From Tubiluchus corallicola (taxonomy: Eukaryota > Priapulida > Priapulimorpha > Priapulimorphida > Tubiluchidae), in the NCBI GenBank assembly GCA_030141605.1, contig JAQGDQ010000038.1:186001-250000 (forward strand): 64,000 nt of DNA, written 5' to 3'. Below the pieces are notes generated by a model. That model saw only the letters and a list, made by a program, of their open reading frames with translations, had not been told where the DNA came from and made no database searches. Made by a program: the position numbers and the translations under genes. Positions 39,140 through 51,900 of the stretch are shown here, piece by piece; position 1 is the first letter of the stretch; every line of letters starts with the position of its first letter.

Positions 39140-41582
39140 CTTGAAAAATAAATATATATATATAAACAAGTAATGACCAACGCTAAACACTTAACGATAT
39201 TTTATGAAATTCGATAGTTAATCCATTACATTATTTGCAAAACATAGGTATCTTGGTTACTCCGCTACTTGACTGCAAACACTAAGCATTCGCGTAATAG
39301 CAGTTATATGAAAAGTTTGAATAATTTTTTTATATAGCTATTTTAGCTTTCACCTCGATTCGGAAAAACTTAGTTCAGGATAGTTCGGGAGGCAAGTTTA
39401 ATGCTACCTACAACCGTGAATTTGTAAAAAGTAATATATTCGCAAAAACAAAACTTGGGTATCTCACCCATTGTGTACCAGTTATTTTTAATAATGAAAA
39501 TTGAAGTATATAGGAGAAAGTTTTAATGTCAGCGTTCTTCTTGTTTAGCTTAGGTCAAGCAACTTAATAATGTCGTAGGCTACTCTTTATGTGCGAGTTT
39601 TTTCGCTTGCCCTGAGCTTGAAAAAAGGCCAGCTGGATAACTCCACTATATTGAATATTCGCTCTTCCTCGACAATGCAAGAGCACTGTGTACTGCCTTG
39701 TAATGGCACCAGAGAACATGGGGATGCAGTACACAATGATGGGGTACAAGATGAGACCCAAAAAATTGCGGTTGGCCAGTATCGGAACAAAGAGGCGGTA
39801 ATGCTGCAGTATGCCGAGATGTCCAGTCAGTATGAGATCAGTAGTATGTATTTTCGAAGATGGCAAATTTTCGCATGAATTCCAAATATTGTTAATGAAT
39901 TTTCAAACCCTGGATAACTGTTTACAGTTCACGTGGTTGAAATTTCATATTCTCAAAATTTCAGCATATCTAAAATGAAAACTTGACGAAAAGTTTATAG
40001 GACTGAAGTTTGTTATACCCATTATAATTAAGTTTATCATTATTTTCATTATGACACCACATGCAAATTTAGTGTTTCTGTCTACCTGGAAATTCTGCCC
40101 GAAGACAGGCAGAAGTTGTCTGTATACTGGTCCCCATGGCCAGTAAACGAAGCCTGTCACATTTTCTATGTCTCTGTCTAAATGAAACCTTGTCTTTTCC
40201 GAGTCAACATATGCAGCTATTGATACCTCACTTTCATAAAACTAATGTTTTCAGCCAACTTTGCATTAATCTGTTTGTCTAAGAAACATCTAAACACTAA
40301 ATCACTGGCATTTTACCACGAGAGCACTGCCATGTTAATGACATTTTAGCTAGCGCATACTAGATTTAAACCATTCTATTTGCTGGTGCACTAAATGAGC
40401 TAGCTGTTTTGAATAATCAAAATACCAAAAAAAACGCAAAATACAAATTTGATTAAAATGTGTGCAGTTAATATTTCAATATTTTTGAACAAAATTCAAC
40501 AAGGCGGTTGTTAGATGCTCTGTTGTATTCACTTCTTAAGATGCGATTGGATACAATTGCTTATCAGCCACGCGGCTTATGTGTACTAACAGCATAATAG
40601 CTGAAAAATAAAAGCAGTGTTGTCTACAAAAAGATGCTTAGAATACTTGTCTGAGTTTGAGCTGTGAGCATCAGATTCTGCTTTATAGTAGACCTTGAAA
40701 TCAGCTTCGCCGACTTGAATAACTATGAGTCATTTAGTAAAATCATTTTTCCAAACAAGTCTATTTGAAAAAATTTGCTAATTTACTACAAAATTTACGC
40801 TGTCATTTTTTTATTCTATTTTCAGATATTTTTTGCGGCTTTCATCTTGGATGTATTTCGTTTTTATTTAAGATCTTTTTATCTCTTTGGTTGGCCTTAA
40901 CCTGTTTTCATTCTGAATATATCATATGAAAAACCTATTGCATTAGCCATCCAAGTTGTTTTTGGTTTGCCAGGTAGTCTTGTGCAAGGCTTTTAAAGCG
41001 ATTCTTACAACAGTAATTAAGCAAAAAACTAACCACGTTGACGTAGCCGAGAATACGGCAACTCTTCCTCACCCTTCGTTCAGGCCAAAGTGTACAAAGA
41101 GGAAGAACGAAATTCGTTACGTATTTCGTTTTTGCGATTAGCGGCTATGCTGGCGGCATCAAACGGCGAATCAGTAAAAAATTTTGAACGGCCCATTGAC
41201 TGTAATAATAATATTCTTAAGTTCACCAATAATGTTGGCATGCGCGCAGTTCGATAAGCCAAAATCACTTTTGCGTTTTTAATAAAAGAAGTATATCTCA
41301 ATTAAAAGCAATTATTACTTTAAAAAACTGAAAAAATTTCATGAAAAGGAAAAAACTGTAGCAGTAAGTTTATATTATGTACTTGCAAATACTACTTCTT
41401 ATAAGTAAAATTTTATTGTTTTTCCTGAGGAAAGAGGTTAGCTAATGGGCTGCCTACTATGTGAAAAAGCAATGCATTTTTCTTTGATTTATTGATTTTT
41501 CTCGCCTTCCCTTTCTTAGAGAGAAAGAGAAGGATGGAGAGAGAGAGAGAGAGCGAGAAAGAGAGAGAGGGGAGAGAGAGAG

Positions 41583-41627
<45 letters not shown>

Positions 41628-42715
41628 CAGTGAAAGACAGTGAAAGAGGAGAGAGAGAGAGAGAGAGAAAGAGAGATCCCGTTAACTAATGATTAGTATA
41701 AGCCTCTTACCTATTTTGTGCCTATGTGTAATAAGGAAGAGCAAATCCTGTTTATCTTGTTCAGCGATTACTGCAAGTCCAAATCGCAGACCGCTTCAAA
41801 AAATGAGCCATTATTCATCTTTCTCCATGTACAGTAACTTAAAGCATGTCACAAGCTAGACTTGTGCAAAAAATCCGAGATTCCTCAAACTAACTCTCGG
41901 GTCTCTCCACAACAATAATTTTATTTGTCCATTGTTGACTATTATTTCACTACCTCGTGCATCCAGCAATTTAATGTTATTAAAAGTAAGAGTCGCCGAC
42001 TGTCTAAACGTCTCGTATATTTAAACCCACAAAAATAACCAATTTCTGTTATATCATTAAATTTCACTGCACCTCAAACTGGTCAGATAGGTACTAAACA
42101 GGTGGGTAGCTTAAAAATGAAAAGGCCATCTAGTCAAAAATTAGAAGATTGTAGAAGCAAAACAACAGCAGATGAAACAATTAAAAAATTAATGATTTGA
42201 CAGTTTAAGGTACTTCCTTGATTTTCGAGGCATACTTTGAAATTCTTGATTGGCAAATTTTAAGGTGTAGTAGACACGAACTTTGACGAAGAGTTCCACA
42301 AGGTGGCGCACAGTATCGTTGCAGAGTTTCATGTTTTGACATGTGACATTGAACATTATTTTTCCTTAATGACATGAGACACATTCTGTACAGTACAGTA
42401 TTGGTCAAATGTAGCTCTAAATTGATTTTCTGCCAGACTAAACCACGTTATGAAGTTGTCAGTCGGCACACGCAATCGCGTGCCATCACCTTGAAAAGAC
42501 TTCAGTGAGTTGTATAAATTTTCATTTTCACGTATCTTGGACTCGTCTTGTATATCCCGGAGAGAGCATAAATCACAGCCACGGATATATTTTTTATCTA
42601 ATGCGTGTATTATATACCCAGCTACATAATTTCTGCCATTACTGTCAAGCAGACCTAAATTATTTTCACCCGGTAATGGGTCTACTCTGTAGCGGATAGC
42701 CCTATAGGCTGAAGC
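39140..42715. other. Intergenic region upstream of CCDC137
   Basis: Holds the CCDC137 promoter side, a GA microsatellite at about 41515-41675, and otherwise AT-rich sequence. Overlapping reading frames at 39564-39878 are open on both strands with a slightly higher GC content. I recognise no protein there. No gene is supported. Confidence 0.4.
41515..41675. repeat. GA-dinucleotide microsatellite
   Basis: Long run of GA with a few GGGGA and CAGTGAAA interruptions. It produces low-complexity Arg/Glu reading frames that should not be taken as protein. Confidence 0.95.
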
Positions 42716-43185
42716 CTAAGGCCCGGGATCAAAAGGGGCCCGGCAAAATAAAACGAAAAAAAAATTTTTTTGTAAAAAAAATAAATTGAGAAAAGAGCAA
42801 GGGGCCCGCCAAAATAAAATATAGAAAAAAGTTTTTTTTTTCAAAAGTCAGTCACTATATTTCAAATCGGGTTTACACAAATCAAGTTTACACAATTTAA
42901 GTTTACACAATTCAAGTTTACACAATTTAAGTTTACACAATTCACGTTTACACAGTTTAAGTATAAGTATAAGAAATTAGTAAGAAACTAAAGTCACTTT
43001 CAGAGTTTCTGATTGGCTTATTTTAGTTGACATCTAACCCAGAAACTCACCAAGCTGTAATCGTGTTTATATAGTCCTAGTCCACAACTCAAGGATCAAG
43101 AAGATATCATTTTTATCACAATCGGTGGGCAAAAACTCACAAAATTAAACAAACTTACAAACGACGAGAGCTCCACAAAAACACG
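42716..43185. repeat. 15-bp tandem repeat and GGGGCCCG duplications beside the P-element relic
   Basis: Exactly six 15-bp units on the plan GTTTACACAATTCAA span 42871-42960, with a few substitutions. Before them, GGGGCCCGGCAAAATAAAA (about 42736) and GGGGCCCGCCAAAATAAAA (about 42801) form a direct repeat within A/T runs. The block lies directly 3' of the transposase relic and may be part of that element's terminal region. Confidence 0.75.
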
Positions 43186-44815
43186 TCAGCTCAGCAGTGT
43201 AGCAACATTTAAAAGGCCCGTTCCAAGCTCAAGCCTAAGGCCCATAAAATCATAATCCGCCGCTGGGTCTACTGATTCAATTTCAAAATCACAGTTGTCA
43301 AATGTCACATTAGTAAGAGGAGTTGAGGCCCTTGAGTTGGACGTACTAGGTCTAAGTTCATCAAGAGTTAATAATAAGTGTGCCAAGTTGTCTGTTGTGC
43401 AATTACCCGTTTCTGGTGGCCTTAAAAGCTTGTTTATCGCCACTTGCTTATAACTATCCATGAATTCTGAGGGACTGGTATTATCAGCCCATCCCCTCTT
43501 CTGCCTGATTTTAGCAAAAAAATGTTCCAGTCCGTCCTGGTTTAGGCGACGTGTTATCAGGTATTTGAAGCCTATACTCTGCAGATCTTTCCAGAATAAT
43601 TTCAGTGCTTCGATGTTATTCAGCCATTCGCACTTGCAAACTATATAGTTTGTCATGTCTTTTATTTCGACACCTTCAGTTTTAAAAAATTTGCAACTCT
43701 GAACAAAGGGTGTTAGCTGTTCGAGAGTTTCAAGATGGGGAGAGTTGGGTGACAACGGCAGGCGCATAGACTTTTCAGCTTTTGCTTTATACCCAGGCGT
43801 ATGAGCTGAGCTATTGAATATATCAAAGAGTTGATCTACTAAGTTGCAAAACCATGCTGTGCCCATTGCTTCCACGGGCAATGCCTTGAACTTCACTTGC
43901 GTTTCAATGCCTGCCGCCACTGATCGACTCAGCACTTGGGCTGCATATTTAACTTTCATACTAGAAAATGCTGGCAAGTCCACGCGTATTTGCATTAGCC
44001 TGTGTGCTAAGCGAAATGTTTGTTGTTGATCTGCATCAAAAAAGTCGCTAATAAAACACCACTGTGCCTCCATAGGCTTATTCACAGCTCGAAATATAAC
44101 TTTGGACTTTTTCAAAGCATTTACGAAGGCATTTCAAAAGGTGAGGTGGATCATACAATACGTAGACCTTAGCCTGATCAGACATGAAAAAGTATGGCCT
44201 GTCTGGCGATACCCCAAGGCCTTTCATTGTTGATACAAAGTTGGGGCCTTGACCACAGGTGACACATTTTACCATGAACCCTGACTCTTTTAAATTATCT
44301 ATTACTTTGTAGAGAAAGCTATTCATCCGTTTTGGTTCAACTGCTGACGCACTGAACATATACCCTATAGGCTGCGACCACCGTGAAGCAATTCCCTGAA
44401 CCATTACACTGCCCACCAATGTTGCCACTTTATTCGTCCTCATGTTCTCACCATAATCTTCTACTCCTTCCACAATGTCCCTACTTTTTGAATAAGCTAA
44501 ATTTGCCTGTAGTGACATTTCATCAAAGCATACTGACTACTTTGTCACGACCTAGCATTTTCTCGGCCCGTAGTTTAAGAGCGGACATAACATTGGCGTT
44601 TATTCCTGGCCAAAGTTCTATGTCACTGAGCCACTTCTGAAGTGATCTGACGGTTGGGAGGCACAGCATTGACCTTAGAAATCTGTAGCACTTGGCACTG
44701 GCATAGTAAATTTACAATGCCAACAGCTTGTCTTTGTTTTCCCACCTGTATCCTTTTTTTGCTCTATGGACTATGATTCATTTCAATTTGCGACATTACA
44801 AATGTCAAAGCTGGT
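43186..44815 (-). pseudogene. P-element/THAP9-type transposase relic
   Basis: The minus strand encodes the RNase-H-like and following regions of a P-element-family transposase. Near 44640-44760 there is GYRWENKDKLLAL then CYRFLRSMLCLPTVRSLQKW. FDEMSLQANLAYS holds the first acidic residue of the catalytic core. VKCVTCGQGPN, FFMSDQAKVYVLYDPPHLLKC, a helical region with MKVKYAAQVLSRSVAAGI, and a C-terminal DGLEHFFAKIRQKRGW follow. Defects: an in-frame stop near 44715, a frame change near 44525 just before FDEMS, and a one-base excess near 44125 just after the PPHLLKC region. No THAP DNA-binding domain was found upstream, so the 5' part is lost. It is the decayed copy of a transposon, not a host gene. 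Confidence 0.85.
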
Positions 44816-45951
44816 CCATCCAGATATTTTGAAATAAGTTGAGTAATATTCTGTTCAACCTGGCTTGAATTGAATTCCAACTTAATAAACTCGTTCGAGT
44901 TTGATGCTCAGCCCTAATCCATGCCTATATCCATAGATAATAATTGCTGCAAGTCTATGACTACAATAATCAGTATGCAGATAATGCAGCAAAAACACAT
45001 TTTTGCTTATCATTTGGTTAAACTAATAGCTTGTTCTTTGTTTAAAAATGATCAAAATTTAATTTTAGTGCAATTCGTAAATACTAATTGTCATTGAAAA
45101 AAGCTGTGTTATTTTGCTGCACAACATGGCAACACCACACATTTTAAATTTTAAGCAGTGAAATGACACAAAGTTAAAAAATATAAATAATAGTAAGTAA
45201 TTTTAAAATTCATTAGATTTAATTAGCAATGAATTATTCTTTTTTAACATTTATATTCACCATTCATAAATGCAGATGAACCATCACTTTCAAGCACAAA
45301 CAAGATTATAAATTATGCTAAGATGAAATGCACAACTACAAATGTGGTACTAAGGACAATTAATAATTCGTACTGTAAGCCCTGCCCTGAGTCCTTGACC
45401 TGCCTTATTTCAGGTAATTTATACAAAAAATAGCAGTCTTTTATAACAATTCATTTATTACATTTACACTTGCAATAATTATGGAGCACACTTTAATAAA
45501 TAGAAGATTGGATGTGTTGACAAACCTACATTTCTAGTTTGGCTACTGATACAAACAAGTAAAATTTAGTGGTTTATATATCTTGTTCCTGCTCAAAGTT
45601 CAGTATGACATGGCTGTTAATGTTAGGACAAAAACAAAATGCATCTAATAACACACCAGTCATACATTCAAGTGAAAAACTGCTACCTATAGATAAATAT
45701 GTTCGTTTCCCATCTTGCATACTATTACAAAATTTTTGTTAATAAAAACCAGTAATCACTTTGTTAATAAAAACCAGTAATACCAATAAAACAAGGACAT
45801 CAATAAAAAGGGCATTTCATTTTATGCATTTAGCATAATATCATAAATCATTGTGGCTAAAATTTCATCATAGCAAAATTTAATATTTGTACAATCCATC
45901 ATTGCAAAACCTAAAATTATATGGAATTTCCAAAATATCACGCTGTGTTTT
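44816..45951. other. Spacer between P-element relic and GMPPA
   Basis: AT-rich; GMPPA 3' UTR expected at its right end. A 24-bp direct tandem duplication (TTGTTAATAAAAACCAGTAA) is visible at about 45736-45781. Nothing else recognised. Confidence 0.5.
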
Positions 45952-48900
45952 TCACAATATAATTTGATTTTTGAAGCTTACGCTCAAGTCTTTATGAGGT
46001 AAAACTATCGTATTAAGAATGATGACTTCCGGCGGCACCTGTACATTGCAACCTGTTAATAAATACGATATCATAAAATTACTTAAAGTTTTAAAAATAG
46101 TACAATACTAGGCAATTACAAGCACTTTCAGCAAATAAAAATTTGAGTACTTCATAAACGAGAAAGAGTTCATATAAAATACGAAACAAATTATTGCTTC
46201 CTGATTATGCAAGAATAGTATACATTTAAAACTACTGAAATATCTGCAGACTTAAAATTTCTTTTTTAAGAGGTAGAATATGGAGCTACAAAATGAAGCA
46301 AAAAAGCTGTTATAAAAAACCGACTAGAATGTAACAGTTGGATACCTAAAAATTAATCAGCACTGTGCACTGTCTGTCAAGAATTTTGCTGCAATAGAGG
46401 ACACCACAGCAAAGAGTACACGTCTCAAAATGAATATATGTACCCATAGTTTACATCTACAGTCGTTTTTGAAAGTCGAACAACTATAATGCACCCTATT
46501 ATCAAAAACAGTGAAAACGGTCTGAATTTTCATCCACTAACCTGGAGATTGTAGTCTGCCGTGAGTGGCCTCTTATGATGAATGAATTCAATTATTCAAC
46601 TTGAGTTCAACTTAATTCATTGCAAATATTCAACTAGTACGATACTAAACGTACTGTGCATTAGTTATCAAAGATCAAATTTGCAACCCATCCCAAGCGT
46701 AGTCTCACACACAAATGCCAAAGTACTTATAATGCAAATTGCCTGGTTAAGAACTTTACCTCAAAAATTGTCCAGAAATGCTTTCAGTCATATTACTGGC
46801 AATGATCATGATAATGCATTAAATTCAATTAGCATTACTACGACTGCCAAGACAAATTATGCATGGATAAAAGCGGCACTATGATACAGTAACATGCACA
46901 CACAAAAGAAGAATAAACACACACACACATACCCACATGCCATACTTGTCACAGAGAATCCCTATAAAAACATTGAAATGGCTGGTTTCTAACAGCTGTG
47001 CTTTTTTGTGAATTACATTTACCAGGTATATCATACTTTGCACATTTCCTATCAAAGGTCATTTTCACTCCCTTTAAAAACTTTACCATCAGAATGTCAA
47101 AACTGTAAAAATTATACAGGATCACTTCGAATGTCCTGACTGGCGACCCTTCAAATGGCTTCCTTCAGATTCTCATATGATTCTGGATTATGCAAATTTC
47201 CAGAACAAGAACAATAACAGTAATGCAGACCTGCGTCTCATGACACTCAAAAAATGCAAAACACATTTAGTAAAAAAGTACTAATAGTAAACGGCAATGC
47301 AAGTAGATGTTCGAAAGTTCAAAAGTCAAGCTATAATACGATACCTAATATTGTGATGGATGGGTTCAATTTGCCTTCGTGGTTAAACAGTGACACAGAC
47401 TGTAATTTTGCAAATGGTTTATTAGGATTAGGATCACAAGGTGTTCCCTCTACTCTGCTCCATTCACCAACTGTACTATTCCACCCCACTATAGCATACA
47501 AAATACAGCAATGGTCCTGAAACAGCAAAATCCAGGTTAAAGGCCATTAATGTAATGACACCATTTTATAAAAGCCAGTTTAGCAAGTACTTCTGAGTAT
47601 ATTATTGTTTTCGAAAATAGTAAATTGAAACAATAAAAAAGGAAACTTTTGCATTAAGTTTAGCATTCACATTATAGTTTGGTTCATACAAATTTTATAA
47701 TATGTACTTTCTAGTCTGTTGTTCTGAGGGTGATTTGGTAAAATCTGAAGTAATGATAATTGGGAAAAACGAATTGAGATGGTTATTCTTACCAGTTACA
47801 AATTGCCAAAGTCTAACAAAAGCAGACCAATATATGAATATAATGCAGTTATGTCGGCTAATTATAGTTGCCCAAGGAAATGGGCAACCACAGAGTTATC
47901 GGTCCCGTCTGCATATCCATCTACTTTTTTCGGCCCTCCAGTATTACCCCAATGCCTCAGTGAAATGGACAACTATAGAATTATCAGTTCAATATGCCTG
48001 TCAATCTGTCACCACTTTTTTAGGCCCTGAATTAATCTAGCAAATTGATATCTCGCAGAGGTAGGACATCGTTCAAGATCAGAAGCCTACTTATCTTTGG
48101 ATCAATCGGTACTATTTTTTACAGTTTTTTAAAGATCCACGCATACTAACTATAAGCTGTAATATGCTTGCACAGCGCACCAAGATACCTGTGCAGATGG
48201 GCGATCAATAAACACTAGTGATGGTCAAATGAATGACATATTAGCAGGGATATCAGGTATGAACAATTAGTAACACATTTTAAACGGGCACACATTTTGA
48301 CGGTGGTGTGCCCTTGAGTTCTGTCTGTATTTGGATTTTTTATGTTGGTAAAAGTTTTCAAACAGACTTAACATAATTTAAGTGAAAATTACAGTGGGTA
48401 TCTATGGAGAACATACATTTTTGCAAGTGGTTCTCCACAGCTTTCAAGTATTTCTGTATCTGAATTTAGATACGTTTAAAGCTAAAAAATTAACCGTACA
48501 GTTCTGTCTGTATGGAATTCTAACATCAACCACCGGATGCTCTATATGACGGTAGCTACTTTTTTACAGAAATTTAGCATCACTGTAAATGCCAATGCAA
48601 AAAATAGATTTTTGCAGTGGTCACTGAGTATGTCGAATTCATCGAGGCAACTATACCCTTTTATTGAAGGCTCCTTAGTTATTTTCATAGCACTTCCAGA
48701 GTGTACAAACATGTGGTTAAAATTAAGTAAACAAGGATATAATGTATAATTCAAAAAACAAAAAATGCAATTTTTTATAAAAAGGAAAACTCGCGACAAT
48801 TCAAACCTGCAATGTGGCTTGCTCTAAAATAATTGATTCTCTGACTCTGACACCAGCACCTATATTCACTCCAGGTCCAATAGAGACATTAGGTCCGATC

Positions 48901-51900
48901 TAAAAATGAAAAAAGGTTTAAAAAAGAGAATCATCATTTATGCCAAAACTCTGCCAGATCTAAAGATAAATGAAGTTTTAAAGAAGAAATAATAAAAATA
49001 AAGTTTTAAAAAAGAGTTTGGATCAAAACTTAATTCTACCATCCTAAAGTAAATGAATTAACTAGCACATACATTTTAGGGATTCAATGAGAGATATCAG
49101 TAACACTAATACTGACTTACCACAGCAGTTGGATGTACAGTAGCAGTTGGGTGGATGTAAACATCATCTATAACTGTTGGTGAGCCGGCACCATTTTGAG
49201 CTAGTCGTTCAGGATGTGTTTTATGATACAACTGCAGGTAGTGACGGTTTGCATATATAGCGGAACTGAAGTGAAGAAATTTTTTAAAGAACAAATACTT
49301 TTTCACAATGAAAAAATAAAATTGTGTAATATAATCTCCGTAAAAATTCAATTATTCAGGGATGAAAATGACAAATTGCAAAAAACCGTGAAACAGGCTG
49401 GGGGTTTGGGGGCCGCCTAGACCCCAATGGGGTTGAGGGGCAAAGCCTCAGAGCCAGCAACAAATTGCAATTTTCTGACCATAGAGAGCCTGTAAGTGGA
49501 CTTAAACTATCAATTACCTTGTTTCATGCATAATTTAAAATACCCAACTATCAAGGATACATGATACATACGACCGTGAAGCTTAAAAAAATTAACAAAT
49601 TTTATTTTGTATATATTTTGTTGCCTATATTTCATAAATTATAAAATTAAACTGGGTTTTATTCAAATTACGCTTTGATATTTCGGTTGTTTGTGTCTGG
49701 AGGCCTCAAAGCAATGAAGACATGCCGCATTGACGTAAAAGGCATTCTACAAATCGTACAGATTATCAAATAAACGATATTTACGCTTTATTTGAACTAT
49801 TTTAGCCAAAATTTTTCAGCGATTTTTAACATCTGGGAGATAAAAGGTAAGCTGGATAAATACCTCAAAAAATGTTCCTGCAAGTTTCGGTTATGATTTC
49901 GACGAAAACAAGGTTCAACCCCAAAAAATTTTCTCAACGAATTTACACGATTTACAAAAATGGCACTACTGGTCTTCCAAAAACTCGGAATTCCGCATAT
50001 CCGCGGAAAATTCTCATCCCTGATTATTATGACAACAGAAAAGTTTTTTAGTAGATGCGTTTTGCAATGATGCAAATTACCTCTGCTTTTCAAACATTTA
50101 GGGAGAGCATGTGGAAGCACTGCAGACTCCCTTGCACCTTTACCATACTGGTTACAATGTCTGGCTATCATTATAAATTATCTAAACCATGAGTCATTAG
50201 TAAATTGACAATGTAATGAAGATATTATTTATACAATTAATATTAATAAATAATAAAATAGTTTACACGTCTTTAAAATAAGGAATAATTATGTGATCAA
50301 AGAACAATCAATATAATTATAAACAAAAATTCACCCAGGTGACTTGATTTGACTCCAAAAGTTTGTAGTGAAGAAAGACAACAATTTGCCGTTGCTTGCT
50401 AAATCGGGGAAAACGTCACATTCCAAGCTAATGTTTTCATTGGCTCGAGAGTTTAAAGTATCACCAAATCCACTAAAAATAATAAGCGAGCAGTAGATCA
50501 TGTAAGCATATTTCGTAACTGAACTGTATGTATTCAGTATAAAAACACAATTCACCAACAGGAGATATTTCATATTCTGTCTAACTTTCTGGTACTAATT
50601 TGATTATCATGATAACAGTCAAACATAATACAGTGTTTACAGCCAAAGCCAGAATGTGCTACCAAAGCTGACTAAAATGTTCTTTGCGCATACGCTGTTA
50701 GTATTAGAGAGCAAAGCATAAAGTTCACTTTAAGACAAAACTAATAGAAAGCATCATTACCTGAACGTGAAACAAATCAAAAATATCAACATAAACATAT
50801 CAATTCGACTTAAATGTTAATTACATCTTAATTCCTTATCTGGTTTTTTGTATTTACATGTCTTTAACTTAAAGAAATGAAAACTCTATTCTCTAGGTTA
50901 GATTTACACAACATAAGAGTTTCTTCGAAGACTTTGGATATAGTACCAGTCTCAGATTTGCTGAATTTCACAAAAAAAACTTACAGAGAAAAAATTCCAA
51001 TGTTTTTATTTATTTTAACAACAATAAAGCTTTTCTGAATTTCAGCGATTGGCGAGGATCATGAAAAAGTCGAATGTTGGTATCGCATTAGCAATGCTGT
51101 AGTTCAAGAGTGTTTATTTATAAGGACTAAATGTGGAAATTCTGTTGTTTCCTCTGTTTTAGGTAAAGGATCATGTTAATATTAATCAAACAACTTAGTT
51201 TAACCATCAGTTTACCTCATACCAACTTTATTAAAGCTTATAAAAAAAATTTTATGCGTTGTGATGTTGAAATTTCAACAACGTTTCCAAGCTTAATCAT
51301 GTGGTTATAGTTAAGCGAGTCACTAGTCTGATCTTGTACATGCCTCAGATGGGCAAATGCCAGAATAAAATACAAATAACCCTTGACCTACAACACTAAA
51401 CTGCAAGTGCATATAGCAAAACCCGGGAAAGGCTTACTTTCATGTAATAACACATGTTACCATTAATGAGACTACATTCAAGATTAGCAGAGACAAGATG
51501 TATATATAAACTTGTAGTTTTGAATCAGTTTTCAATTAAACTTTATACACAGTAAAAAACATTTAGCTATCTTGGCTTATGTACATAATATTTTAGTACA
51601 TTTTTTATGCTGACAAATAGATTTCCTTACCCATAGAATGTTTCCTCCTGGTTGTGCTTAAAAACAACAGCAATATCTTGCAAAATGGATGGACTGCACA
51701 GATATATTCCACAGTTAATTGTTGTACTAATAAAGGTTTCTGGTTTTTCTACATAATGTAAGATCGCGTGTGTTTCAGGATTTGTAGCTAGGCAACCATA
51801 ATTCAATGACTCTTGCATTGTTGCCTAAATAAAAAATAGAATTTACGCTTACCACAAAAACACCTATTAAAACAGCCAAACAAATAAATCAAAGCAATGA

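Noticed and set aside
39564-39878. Overlapping open frames on both strands, including a hydrophobic one
   Set aside because: No protein family recognised, no splice context, and both strands are open, which is typical of chance in a slightly GC-richer patch.
41492-41689. Arg/Glu-rich frame
   Set aside because: Encoded by the GA microsatellite.
49797-50171. 124-codon minus-strand frame in a GMPPA intron
   Set aside because: It extends across the end of a transposon-like repeat and matches no known family; most likely repeat-derived.
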